Below, in pieces: positions 8,600 through 17,428 of a DNA stretch of 64,000 nt. Position numbers and translations under genes: made by a program. The stretch lies in assembly GCF_001613085.1 (NCBI RefSeq), contig NZ_BDBR01000052.1, positions 1 through 64,000 of the forward strand, in the 5' to 3' direction. Below the pieces are notes generated by a model that ran no database searches, was not told where the DNA came from, and was given only the letters and a program-made list of their open reading frames with translations. The DNA is from Nocardia salmonicida NBRC 13393. Lineage in GTDB: Bacteria; Actinomycetota; Actinomycetes; Mycobacteriales; Mycobacteriaceae. Each line of letters opens with the position of its first letter. Position 1 is the stretch's first letter.

Positions 8600-9424
8600 G
8601 TGAACGGCAGATCCATCGCAGGGAGAGCAGCGGCGGTCACCGCGGCGAGCATCGGCGCACTGGCACTGCTGGCCCCGAGCGCGGTTGCGACGCCCACCGA
8701 GGACGCGATCAGCCACCTCACTCACCTCGCGGGCGAGGACGCCACGACGAAGGCCGGTGTCGGCGCCATCGCCAGCTTCACCGGCATCGTCGGCGAGGAC
8801 GCCCTGCGGGAGATCTCGACGCAGTTCACCCCCTTCACCTACGCGGCCCCCACCTTCGGCTGCGGCAGCAACGGTCCGATCACCACGATCATCGCCGCGG
8901 CGTCGTTCGAAGGACCCGGTCCGCGCACCGAGACGAGCCTGGCACCGGGCGATATCCGCTTCAGCGCGAGCCCGCGCCACTCCGGTGTTCCGCTGGCATC
9001 GGGCCTGAGCGTCGCCTGGGTCAATGTCAACACCGGTCAGAGCGGCATCGTCGGCCTCGACGACCAGACCGAGTTCAAGCTGCCGTCGCTGTCGAAGACG
9101 GTGCACAGCGGCGCGGGCACGGTGGTGGCCTCCATGTGGGGAACCATCGACTACGCGGGCGCTCGCTGCGTGATGACCCCGACCGTCGGAACCTTCGTCG
9201 TGCCCGATCTGCCGGTAGCGGTCCCCGAGGCCCCCGCGGCGGCTCCCGCTCCCGAACCCCAGGCCGTCAGCCCTGGCTCGGGCGAATCCTCCTCGGGCAC
9301 CCCGACATCGAAGGCCCCTGCCGCCCAGACACCCGCTCCGGCTCCGGCCCCGGCCGAAACGCCCCAGCCTGCCCCGGCGCCCGCTCCCCCGGCCCCGCCG
9401 GCGGCGACCAACGTCGGCGGCTGA
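8600..9424 (+). CDS. Secreted protein with Ala/Pro-rich C-terminus
   Basis: 274 aa; GTG 8600 with CGAGGAG upstream. A typical Sec signal peptide (basic start, hydrophobic core AAVTAASIGALALL, cleavage after AVA) precedes a folded domain of about 170 residues with two cysteines (FGCGSNG and ARCVMTP). A 70-residue Ala/Pro/Glu linker-like tail ends the protein. No catalytic motif is recognisable and no known family could be assigned with confidence. The Pro/Ala tail resembles that of mycobacterial exported antigens, suggesting passage through or attachment to the cell wall. Confidence 0.75.
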   Translation: MNGRSIAGRAAAVTAASIGALALLAPSAVATPTEDAISHLTHLAGEDATTKAGVGAIASFTGIVGEDALREISTQFTPFTYAAPTFGCGSNGPITTIIAAASFEGPGPRTETSLAPGDIRFSASPRHSGVPLASGLSVAWVNVNTGQSGIVGLDDQTEFKLPSLSKTVHSGAGTVVASMWGTIDYAGARCVMTPTVGTFVVPDLPVAVPEAPAAAPAPEPQAVSPGSGESSSGTPTSKAPAAQTPAPAPAPAETPQPAPAPAPPAPPAATNVGG

Positions 9425-9439
9425 GCCGACCCGGTCGAA

Positions 9440-10354
9440 TCAGCCGATCGGACGGATCCGCAAGACGGTGCCTTCTTCGGAACCGGCGAGCAGCGCGGAC
9501 GGGTCAGCGGGGTCGGCGACGACCGCGGTGAGCGGTTGGGTGGAGACAACAGTGCAGGCGGCGCCCGTGCTCGGGTTCACCCGGACGAGATGACCGGCCA
9601 GCGTCGTGACATAGAGGACGCCGTCGCGCACGACCAGGTCGTCGACGAAATCGGGCAGGGTGCCGAACGAGGTCAGATCGGCGACGGTGCTCGGCTCGCC
9701 CGGGTTGCTCCGTGAGAGTCGTAGTACCCGACCGACCGGGCCCGCGCTACCGACGAAGTTCGCGGTGACATAGACCGAGTCACCCGACACCGCAACACCA
9801 TTGGGACCATCGATGCTCACCGCCGACCACCAGTCCATGTCCTCGCTGCCGTCAGGGCGCAGGCGGTGCAAGCCGTTGCCGGTTGTCACGTAGAGGTTGC
9901 CGTCGGCGTCGAACGCGGCGCCGTTCGGCTGGGGGAACCCGATCGCGAACGCGACGGGGTTCGGACGCGCGGCCGCCGGGTCGAAGCGGACGATGCCGCC
10001 CGAACCGGCCAGCGGCGAATTGCCGGTGACCACGTACAGCAGGCCGTCGGGACCGAGCCGGACCGCGCCGGGCGACGGCACGGCGACGGTGGCGGTCAGT
10101 CGCCCGTCGCGGTCGTAGCGCTGCACCTCGCCGCGCATGACCCGCGAAACCCACAGGTCACCCTGGGCGTCGATGCCGAAGTTCTCCGACCAGTCGAGCA
10201 GCGGCACACTGGACCTGATCGCGACGTCCTGGCGAGCCTGTCCGCACGACGACTGCGGCGCGGCGCCCGCGACGGCGCCGGTACCGAGAGAGGCGCTGGT
10301 CACGACAGCCGCGCCGACCACCACACGGACGACGCAACGGCGGAACGACAACAT
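9440..10354 (-). CDS. Secreted NHL/SMP-30-like beta-propeller protein
   Basis: 304 aa from ATG 10354, which has GAGGG six bases upstream; a TTG two codons earlier is less likely. A signal peptide ending near GAVAGAA precedes repeated blade motifs such as GIDAQGDLWVSR, LGPDGLLYVVTG, FDADGNLYVTTG and VRDGVLYVTTLAGHLVRVNP, typical of six-bladed NHL/SMP-30 propellers. Such proteins bind sugars or lactones or act as scaffolds. Enzymatic function is not proven, because the metal ligands of gluconolactonases cannot be assigned by eye. It is convergent with the preceding gene, 15 bases apart. Confidence 0.8.
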   Translation of the reverse strand: MLSFRRCVVRVVVGAAVVTSASLGTGAVAGAAPQSSCGQARQDVAIRSSVPLLDWSENFGIDAQGDLWVSRVMRGEVQRYDRDGRLTATVAVPSPGAVRLGPDGLLYVVTGNSPLAGSGGIVRFDPAAARPNPVAFAIGFPQPNGAAFDADGNLYVTTGNGLHRLRPDGSEDMDWWSAVSIDGPNGVAVSGDSVYVTANFVGSAGPVGRVLRLSRSNPGEPSTVADLTSFGTLPDFVDDLVVRDGVLYVTTLAGHLVRVNPSTGAACTVVSTQPLTAVVADPADPSALLAGSEEGTVLRIRPIG

Positions 10355-10514
10355 CTGCAACCCTCGACTCTGTTGACCCAGTTCGACGCGCGAAGTCTAA
10401 CGGCTGCGGGCCCACCTTGGGCAGCCCCCGTCACAGGCCGTTCCGATCACCGAGTATCGCCTCTGGTCCTGTCCCCCAGAACAATTGAGTGGGCGCAGCG
10501 GCGATAATCGACGG

Positions 10515-11120
10515 GTGCCCTATTTCGACAGCGAGCGTGGACGGCTTCACTGCCGGTGCTGGTCCATCGACCACCCCGCGGCGAGGCTGGCGCTGTTGCC
10601 GGGCACCGGTCAGCACAGCGGGCACTACCACCGCTTCGCCGCGGCCTTGCGTCCCGCCGGGATCGAGCTGTGGACACTGGACACCTCGGGGCAGGGACTG
10701 AGCGAAGGCGATCCCGACGCGCCGGGCACCATCGACGAGCTGACCGCCGACGCGCGGGAGTTTCTCGCGCTCGTTCGCGCCGATCATCTGGACGCACCGA
10801 TGTTGATGGGCCACTCCCTCGGCGCGATGACCGCGCTGAGCCTCGCGGACGAAAGCCCCTCTGAGCTGGCCGGACTCATCCTGTGCGGCACCCCGCGCCG
10901 GGTCGCCGACATAGCCCCGGATCCCGGCCTCGCGATTCTGGCGGTACACGGGGTGGACGATCGGCGCGCGCCCATCGATGTAATCCGGCTATGGACAGCA
11001 CGGCACCGATCGGTAGATTTGCGCGAGTACGCCGACGCCGGACATGACCTGTTGCACGAACCGGTGCAGCACCGCGTGGCGGCCGATATCGCGGAGTGGG
11101 TACTCACCGCGGTGCGATGA
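10515..11120 (+). CDS. Short alpha/beta hydrolase (lysophospholipase-like)
   Basis: About 201 aa from GTG 10515; an alternative GTG lies at 10485. The fold elements are an oxyanion-type start LLPGTGQHSGHY, nucleophile elbow GHSLGAMTAL (Ser about residue 100), Asp in VHGVDDRRAP and His in DAGHDLLHE. The strand GLILCGTP runs almost directly into LAILAVHGVDD, so the cap domain that monoacylglycerol lipase-type enzymes insert there is essentially missing. The catalytic triad looks intact, so this is probably a small esterase with an open active site. It lies 18 bases before the ESX-associated trio on the same strand. Confidence 0.82.
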   Translation: MPYFDSERGRLHCRCWSIDHPAARLALLPGTGQHSGHYHRFAAALRPAGIELWTLDTSGQGLSEGDPDAPGTIDELTADAREFLALVRADHLDAPMLMGHSLGAMTALSLADESPSELAGLILCGTPRRVADIAPDPGLAILAVHGVDDRRAPIDVIRLWTARHRSVDLREYADAGHDLLHEPVQHRVAADIAEWVLTAVR

Positions 11121-11138
11121 ACGACGAAGGGGGAACCG

Positions 11139-11537
11139 GTGCAACCGAACCGAACGGGGCTGCCGAATACGGCGGCTCTCGGCCGAGCCGTCGACGAGGG
11201 TGGGCTGTGGATCGACGGGGTGCTCGTCGCCGACGGCGCGCCCGAACGGTGCGCTCTGCGTTATGAACGACTGGCCGAAGAAGTCGAAGCCCAGGTACTG
11301 GTTCTCAGCCGGGCCGCGGTCATTCCGGGTTTCGGCGGACTCGCCTCGGGTGGCGCCTTGCGCACGGGCTTCGAGACCAAGACGACCGAGGCGCTCGACG
11401 AACTGCGCGCCTACACGAGCGCCGCACGCGAGCTGGCCGGCGTGTTCCGCGCCGCCGGGGCGAGCTTCCACGAGGCCGATCAGACGCTGGCGGGCGCGGT
11501 GACCGCGATCGAGGTTCCCGGTGGTGGCGATGCGTAG
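11139..11537 (+). CDS. EspC-like ESX secretion-associated protein
   Basis: 132 aa; GTG 11139 is set by an AAGGGGG Shine-Dalgarno. The C-terminal part (AYTSAARELAGVFRAAGASFHEADQTLAG) is Ala-rich and helical, like the C-terminal helices of EspC/DUF2580 proteins that accompany ESX substrates. The N-terminal 70 residues are mixed alpha/beta and not recognised. It overlaps the start of the following WXG100-like gene and is followed by an EspG homologue, which supports the type VII assignment. This is a family-level inference, not a confident domain match. Confidence 0.55.
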   Translation: MQPNRTGLPNTAALGRAVDEGGLWIDGVLVADGAPERCALRYERLAEEVEAQVLVLSRAAVIPGFGGLASGGALRTGFETKTTEALDELRAYTSAARELAGVFRAAGASFHEADQTLAGAVTAIEVPGGGDA

Positions 11538-12831
11538 CATCTCGGGCCGCACCGACGTGGACTACGTGTCGGTCGTCGAAGTCTTCGACAACCTTTCACA
11601 TGGCGAAATCCACAGTGCGGTAAGACAACTCGACCCGGCAGCGCTGGCGGGCGCAGCCGAGACCTTTCTCACCGCCGCCACCGGCCTCGGTGACGGCGTG
11701 GAGATCGCGCACGGTGAGATCCGGGCCGCCATCGCCGATGGCTGGCGCGGCGCCGCAGCCCAGCAGGCCTCGGACGCCGTGCGCGACTTCGAGCAGACGG
11801 GTCGGCGCATCGCCGATGTGCTGACGGCGGTCGGTGTCCGGCTCAGCCAGGCCGGTGACGCGGCCGAGTCGATTCGCACCGCCATCGCGGAACCCGCCGG
11901 GGCGCAGCCCGATCCGGCTGCCGCGCTCCTCGACTCCGAACAGGCCGCCACCAACGCCACGCTCACCCGCGAGGCCGAGAACGCCCGGCTCGACGCGGTG
12001 CAGGCGATGGAGACGATCTACGCCGGAGCGTTCCTGCCGACCGGCTCGGGTGTGCCCGCCTTCACCGGAATCACCACGGACACAGGAACTACCGCTGCCG
12101 GTGTCGCGCCATCGGGTGCCGTGCCGTCGGCTGGAATTCCGCAGGCTGCCATGCCCGGTGTCGTCGCGTCGACGACCGCCCCGGCAACCATCGCCGCCAC
12201 GGTGCCCGCCGGATCCTCGCCGGTTGTCAGCAGCGCGAGCACGACATCGACGAGCAACGGCGTGCTGTCAACCAACGGCAATGCCACAGCACCGGCAGGG
12301 TCGACACCCGGGACGACACCGGCAACCACCTCCGCCACGACGCCGGCCGCTGTCGCCGGTCCGGGTCGGCCGGTGACCGATTCCGCTGAGAAAGCGAGCA
12401 CTGCCCCGGCATCGATCACCCCGGCAACGTCGTCGACTTTCCCGGGCAAGGTGTCAGCAGGCGGCCGACCCCGCCCCGCGGCGGACACCGCTACCGCCTC
12501 GGCCACCGGTCAGGTGGCCGACGCCTCGGCCGGGAACGATGGGCGCCAGGAACCCACGGTGACCGGTGGTGAGGCCGCGGCAGGCATGGGCGCGGGCGCC
12601 GTCGGCGGCATGATGGGTGGGGCGATCGCCGCCGCGGATCAGGCGCGGCCGTCCGGTGGGCCGCGGCCTGCCCAGCCGGTGGACGAGCCGGAGGACGAGG
12701 ACGACGAGTTCCTGCGGTTCCTCGAGGAGGAGCCGACCTATCTCGAGCCCGCCGACGAGGTGAACGCACTGATCGGGAAGCTGGACCCGACCAGTCCCGC
12801 CGTGCTCGGCGAGTGGACCGAGCGGGAGTGA
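11530..12831 (+). CDS. WXG100/PPE-like ESX substrate with disordered middle and acidic tail
   Basis: 433 aa from ATG 11530 (GTG 11521 possible). Residues about 20-130 form a helical hairpin with the central WRG turn (DGWRGAAAQQASDAV), the hallmark of WXG100-superfamily substrates. A 230-residue Thr/Ala/Pro/Ser-rich stretch of low complexity follows, then a Gly/Met segment (GMGAGAVGGMMGG) and a strongly acidic end. The layout resembles larger ESX partners that insert into or cross the envelope. It is sandwiched between the EspC-like gene and espG, and its stop overlaps the espG start (GTGA), as in PE/PPE-EspG modules where EspG is the chaperone. Confidence 0.7.
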   Translation: MRSISGRTDVDYVSVVEVFDNLSHGEIHSAVRQLDPAALAGAAETFLTAATGLGDGVEIAHGEIRAAIADGWRGAAAQQASDAVRDFEQTGRRIADVLTAVGVRLSQAGDAAESIRTAIAEPAGAQPDPAAALLDSEQAATNATLTREAENARLDAVQAMETIYAGAFLPTGSGVPAFTGITTDTGTTAAGVAPSGAVPSAGIPQAAMPGVVASTTAPATIAATVPAGSSPVVSSASTTSTSNGVLSTNGNATAPAGSTPGTTPATTSATTPAAVAGPGRPVTDSAEKASTAPASITPATSSTFPGKVSAGGRPRPAADTATASATGQVADASAGNDGRQEPTVTGGEAAAGMGAGAVGGMMGGAIAAADQARPSGGPRPAQPVDEPEDEDDEFLRFLEEEPTYLEPADEVNALIGKLDPTSPAVLGEWTERE

Positions 12832-13532
12832 ACTGGCACTTCACCCCGGACCAGTTCGCGCTGACCTGGGCACGCACGGACGGCGACCGGATTCCCTATC
12901 CGCTAGCCGTGCGTGCGTCGGCGCGCGACACCGTCGAGCGCGCCGCCCAGCAACCCGCGCTAGAGGCCTGGTGCGCCCGCACCCTCGACGCCGACCTCGC
13001 GGCCGCCCTGTGCGTGCTGGCGAAACCGGAGATCCGCGTCGAGGTCTGCGGCCACGCCCCCGCGCCGGTGCGGATGCTCGGCGCGGTCACCGCGGATGTC
13101 GCGGTGCTGGCGGTGCAGGACCCCGGCACCGCGCCCGACCGCGGCGGCTCGGTGCACGTCCAGGTAGGCAGCACGAAACGTCTTGCCGCCCAGGTATTCT
13201 CCCGCCTCCCGGCCCAACCCCCCGGCCTCATCCCCCGCATCACAGCCCCGGCGACTCGCGTCGAAGAAGACAGCCGCGACCTGGTAACCGCACCCGTGGC
13301 AGGCCCATCCGACGCCGCCCGCATCCGCCGACTCCTCCAGCGCCCCCGCAGCGGCATCGGCCAGATCCTCGTCGCGGCAGGCAGCGACCCCAAGCCCACA
13401 GGTGTGCTGTCCTGGATCGACCTCACCGGCGACGGCCGCTACCTGGTCCACGCCAGCCGCCACATCGACATCACCCCCGCCACACCCGATACCGCCGTCG
13501 AATGGCTACGCCGCCTACTCCGCAGCGTCTGA
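12828..13532 (+). CDS. ESX-specific chaperone EspG family protein
   Basis: 234 aa from GTG 12828, overlapping the previous stop in GTGA. The opening (HFTPDQFALTW followed by RIPYPLAV) and the general mixed alpha/beta layout match EspG proteins, which bind the tip of PE/PPE-type substrates in the cytoplasm and hold them for the ESX machinery. No EccB/C/D/E or mycosin gene lies in the window, so this chaperone must serve a system encoded elsewhere. The immediate downstream gene is convergent (stop at 13567). Confidence 0.82.
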   Translation: MNWHFTPDQFALTWARTDGDRIPYPLAVRASARDTVERAAQQPALEAWCARTLDADLAAALCVLAKPEIRVEVCGHAPAPVRMLGAVTADVAVLAVQDPGTAPDRGGSVHVQVGSTKRLAAQVFSRLPAQPPGLIPRITAPATRVEEDSRDLVTAPVAGPSDAARIRRLLQRPRSGIGQILVAAGSDPKPTGVLSWIDLTGDGRYLVHASRHIDITPATPDTAVEWLRRLLRSV

Positions 13533-13566
13533 ACCCCGCATCCAGTGAACACCGAATACCCGCCCA

Positions 13567-16500
13567 CTACCCGAGCCGAAGAAACCCCGCCAGATCCGCA
13601 AGTTCCTCAGCAGTATCCGGCAAATACTCGGTAAGCAGCGGCGACCGAATGACAACAGCCATCCACATAGCCCGACACAACGTCGCATGAATAACAGTGC
13701 GCGACAGCAACGGCCGCATCCCGAAGGGCGCATCAGCGGGAGTCGACGTGGTCATCGACAGCAGAACCACAGCAGCTTCCCGCCCCCGGAACCGATCCGG
13801 CGTCCCCACGAGCACATCTTCGATCTTGGCACGAGCCAACAGAGTACGAATCCGCGCAACCTGCGCCGCATAGGGCGCCACCACGAAGATGTCGTGCGGG
13901 TGGAGCTTGCGCGTCCCCCCGTCGGAGGTCCACGTCTCACCGAGCAGAATCCGAACCCGCCGCACCACTTCACGCGCCTCGGCATCGGATTCGGTAGCGC
14001 TGCCACGATGCTCGACGAGCACCGTACTCACGCCGGGCGCGATCCCCACCAGATCCCTCGTCATCGTGACGGCCTCATCCGCGCGCAGTCGCCCGTCGTA
14101 GCAACTCGCCGACACGGGCTCGCAGACCGCCGGGTGCATGCGCCAGGTGCGATCGAGAAAGTAGCCACGCTCGGCAGGCAGCGTCGCCGCGCCTTCACAC
14201 AGCCACTCCAAGGCCGAGACCTGCACGGGCTCCGGATGCTTCGCCTGCGACCTGGCCGGAACCGGATCGCCGATCAACAGCAGATTGCGCGCGCTCACCG
14301 CCACCGCGACCGTGTCGGCCAGCGAGCATTCCCCGGCGTCGGCGATCACCAGCAGGTCGAGCGCGCCGGGCGCGATCAGCCGGTCGTCGACGAAATCCGC
14401 CGTGGTACCGCCGATCACGCAGCCGTTGACGGCATTGTCGAGGAACCGCGGATACCGCGTGGCATCGATCGCCGACCATTCCAGGCCGACCGAGGCGACG
14501 TCCTTCTTCGCCACGAGCTCGGGCAACAGACCCGCCTCGACAACCGCGTCGAAGATCCGCTCGATCACCGCGTGCGACTGCGCCACCACCCCGATCCGCC
14601 ACTTGTGGCGGGTGACGAGCCGCTCGAGCGCCCGCCCGGTGATCCCGGTCTTGCCGGTGCCGGGCGGGCCGTGTACGGCCAGGTACGAGGCGTCCAGCGC
14701 ACCGACCGCGTGGGCCAGGACGGCGCCGAGGTCGTCGTGGGGCTGCGGTAACGCCATCCCGTCGCGCAGCCGGGGCGCGCGGCGCAGCAGCAGATCGTAG
14801 ACCGCGTTCTCCGGTACACACGGCAGGCTCATCAGCAGGTTCTGCGCGGTGGACTCCAGCGCGGCCTCGATCTCGGCCTCCCCGTCGGGCGGGCCGGGGG
14901 CGATGGCGGCGGGGAGGTCGTCGTAGGGCGGGCAGCCTGCCGGGAGCAGTTCTTCCAGCCGGACGGTGTCGTCGAAATTCGGGTCCACGGCACACCCGAG
15001 CACGGTGGCGGTGGCGGTGGCGCGGCGGCCGAGCGTTTGGGTCATGCCCGCCGCGGCGGCGCCGTCGTAGATGGTGACCATCTGCGTGCCAGGGGTGAGG
15101 GTGGCGCCCGTGCCGAGCCTGCCGGTGAGCGTGAGGTAGCGGCGCATCGTCGGAAGCTGTGGCGTGCGATGCCATTTGGTGTCGACGGTGCCCCATTCGA
15201 CGACGAGCACGCCCGGCGCGTCGGCCCAATCGCCGACCGGATGGCCGAGCCGATCGATGTGGGCCCACCAGCGGGGCTGCCGTTCCCGCCGGTGATAGCC
15301 GAGTACCGCCGCCGTCAAAGAGGCGGCGCGCGCCGAATCTCCTTGCGCGTCAGCGGCGAACTCACTGAGCGCGGCCTCCAGCGAGCTCGGGTGCAGCGAG
15401 GGCGGCACATCGGATTCCGTGACGGCGAATCGAGTGCCGGGCACCGCGATTCCCGCTTCGACCGCGCGATCGAGCAGCCAGTCGCGGATACCGAGCACCG
15501 TCGCCGCGCGACCGGGCGTGTTCGGCAGCAATGCCGCCAGTCCCGCCGCGTCGTAGGACTGTTCACCGATCAACAGCGCGGTGCGCACGATCGGCGCCAG
15601 GTCGACCAGCGCTCGATCGGCCAGCAGCTCGTCCAGGAGATCGGCGCCGGTTCCGAGCTGACCCGCCCAATCGAGCAGCGCCGTCCGGATATCCGAACCG
15701 TAGTGGTACACACGCACATCCGGATCCGCCGCCCGGTGCTCCGCGATGATCTCCAGCAACTCCTCCAGCACACCCCCGTCCTGCGTCGACGGGCCGTTCG
15801 CATGGCCGAGACCGAGGGGGCTGCGCGGTGGCGTATCGACGCCGGCCGGACGTGGATCGGCGGCGGGCGCGTCTACCCGGTCGTCGCCGAGGACTATGCG
15901 CCCGAACGAGATGGTGTCCGCCTCCGACGGATCGGCGCTTGGATAGCCTGCCGCGTTCGCGGGTTCGACCCCGGCCGGGCCGAAGACCACCGCGTTCGTG
16001 TCCGTCGGACCGACAGGCGGGCCGGGTCGGTAGCTGACGCTGTTCGGCTGTTCCACACCGGCGACGACCGGCCGGAAGACGATGGTGGCGGCATCGGCGA
16101 GTTCGAGGCCGGTGATCGTGCCGTGCCGGTCCAGGTCGATGACAAGGGCGAGGTCGCCGGGGCGTGGGGCCGGGAGGGCGCCGAGCGCGGTGGCGTCGCG
16201 CAGGGTGAAGGCGGGGTGGCCGGTGCGTTCGCGGACGAGTTGGATGTCGGCTTGTTTGCGCAGGGCCGCCAGCGTGCGGGGGGCGAGGCCGGGGACGGGA
16301 GTGTTGGTGGTGGCGAGGCGGTCGATCGTGAGCACCCCCGCCTCGCGCAGCCTCGCCCGCTGGGTGGGTCGGATTCCCGCGACCAGCAACAGGTCTCGCG
16401 CGTTCGCCGCGGCGGCTCGGCAACTGGGACACTGCCCGCACGCCAGATAACGCGGGTCGCCCCACTGGACCGGCAGCAATTCCGCCAGCTTGTCCTCGAT

Positions 16501-17301
16501 GATCTGCTCGACCCGAGCCCGGCGCGCCGAATACACCGGCGCCAGTTGATCGATCACCTCGCGCCGCACACCATCGGCCGTCCAGAGATAAGCCGCCGGA
16601 TCGACACCCACCCCGACGTCGGCGAGCGCCTGCGCGCAGGCCGCTGATTCGAGGCGAGCACCCAGCAATTCGCGAGCCGGATCGACCTTGACCGCCTGCA
16701 CCGATGCCGCGATCCGCTCGAAAGGTGTCCGACCCGCGGCCAATTCGCGGCGCAGCACCCGACTGTCAGCGGGCCCAGCCGCTGACCCGACGAAACTGCT
16801 GAATTCCTCGTCCGCGGAATCCTCGGGCAACCCTGTCACCGGTGGCGTCCCGGTCTCACTACGGCGCAGCACGCCCGGCACGCCGACCGAATCCTGGCCG
16901 AGAGCACTGTGCACGGTGTACCTCGCGTCAGCGGAGTCACGGACCAGAAGGTCCGCGCCGCAGGCGAATCGACCGTCGAAGAACACCGCGCCGTAGATCG
17001 CATCGGCGCCGGAACTCAGCGCTCGCGCGGTGCGCTCCGCCGCAGCTGTCAGCGCCGCGATCCGGGCAGCCGCGTCCCCGCCGACCACCTCGGGCGACGG
17101 GATCCGGACGAGCCTGTCACCGAAGTGCGCGAGCAGCTCGGCGGACGGTTCGACCGTGCGCACCAGCGGGGCGGTCGTGTCGGGAACCCCGGGCAGATTG
17201 CCGAGAGCGGCGTCGATTCCGCGCAACACCGCGAACTCACAGTTCGCCGCGCGTGCGAGATCGCCGACGGCACCGACCACCCGATCACCGGACACGAACA
17301 A
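13567..17301 (-). CDS. TM0106-family RecB-like nuclease/SF1 helicase homologue with altered catalytic motifs
   Basis: 1244 aa; TTG 17301 is chosen because AGGAGG lies eight bases upstream (a GTG at 17328 adds nine residues). The order of segments follows the TM0106 family: N-terminal nuclease-like region with ANCEFAVLRGID, a CGQCPSC cysteine pair, a helix-hairpin region, an RNase H-like segment, then an SF1 helicase. Walker A (GPPGTGKT, about residue 880) is perfect. As I recall the family, other motifs differ from consensus: Walker B reads VIADAGE instead of VIDEAGQ, motif III GDPVPA instead of GDPQQL, motif V RFRGRE instead of QGQE, motif VI IHATLCRA instead of NVAVSRA, and the RNase H motif DFEGDP is replaced by IDLDRHG. 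The frame is fully open, so the protein may be a non-catalytic ATP-binding paralogue. Confidence 0.8.
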   Translation of the reverse strand: MFVSGDRVVGAVGDLARAANCEFAVLRGIDAALGNLPGVPDTTAPLVRTVEPSAELLAHFGDRLVRIPSPEVVGGDAAARIAALTAAAERTARALSSGADAIYGAVFFDGRFACGADLLVRDSADARYTVHSALGQDSVGVPGVLRRSETGTPPVTGLPEDSADEEFSSFVGSAAGPADSRVLRRELAAGRTPFERIAASVQAVKVDPARELLGARLESAACAQALADVGVGVDPAAYLWTADGVRREVIDQLAPVYSARRARVEQIIEDKLAELLPVQWGDPRYLACGQCPSCRAAAANARDLLLVAGIRPTQRARLREAGVLTIDRLATTNTPVPGLAPRTLAALRKQADIQLVRERTGHPAFTLRDATALGALPAPRPGDLALVIDLDRHGTITGLELADAATIVFRPVVAGVEQPNSVSYRPGPPVGPTDTNAVVFGPAGVEPANAAGYPSADPSEADTISFGRIVLGDDRVDAPAADPRPAGVDTPPRSPLGLGHANGPSTQDGGVLEELLEIIAEHRAADPDVRVYHYGSDIRTALLDWAGQLGTGADLLDELLADRALVDLAPIVRTALLIGEQSYDAAGLAALLPNTPGRAATVLGIRDWLLDRAVEAGIAVPGTRFAVTESDVPPSLHPSSLEAALSEFAADAQGDSARAASLTAAVLGYHRRERQPRWWAHIDRLGHPVGDWADAPGVLVVEWGTVDTKWHRTPQLPTMRRYLTLTGRLGTGATLTPGTQMVTIYDGAAAAGMTQTLGRRATATATVLGCAVDPNFDDTVRLEELLPAGCPPYDDLPAAIAPGPPDGEAEIEAALESTAQNLLMSLPCVPENAVYDLLLRRAPRLRDGMALPQPHDDLGAVLAHAVGALDASYLAVHGPPGTGKTGITGRALERLVTRHKWRIGVVAQSHAVIERIFDAVVEAGLLPELVAKKDVASVGLEWSAIDATRYPRFLDNAVNGCVIGGTTADFVDDRLIAPGALDLLVIADAGECSLADTVAVAVSARNLLLIGDPVPARSQAKHPEPVQVSALEWLCEGAATLPAERGYFLDRTWRMHPAVCEPVSASCYDGRLRADEAVTMTRDLVGIAPGVSTVLVEHRGSATESDAEAREVVRRVRILLGETWTSDGGTRKLHPHDIFVVAPYAAQVARIRTLLARAKIEDVLVGTPDRFRGREAAVVLLSMTTSTPADAPFGMRPLLSRTVIHATLCRAMWMAVVIRSPLLTEYLPDTAEELADLAGFLRLG

Positions 17302-17428
17302 GCGCGGCCCTCCTGTGTTCACGAACACCCGACGCCCAACACCTTAACCAGCGTTGCGAGAGACCAGGGTACGACCCGTGGGCAGGGCGAATGCGCCTGA
17401 CCTCGGCCCTGGTGCACGCGAGCGGGAC

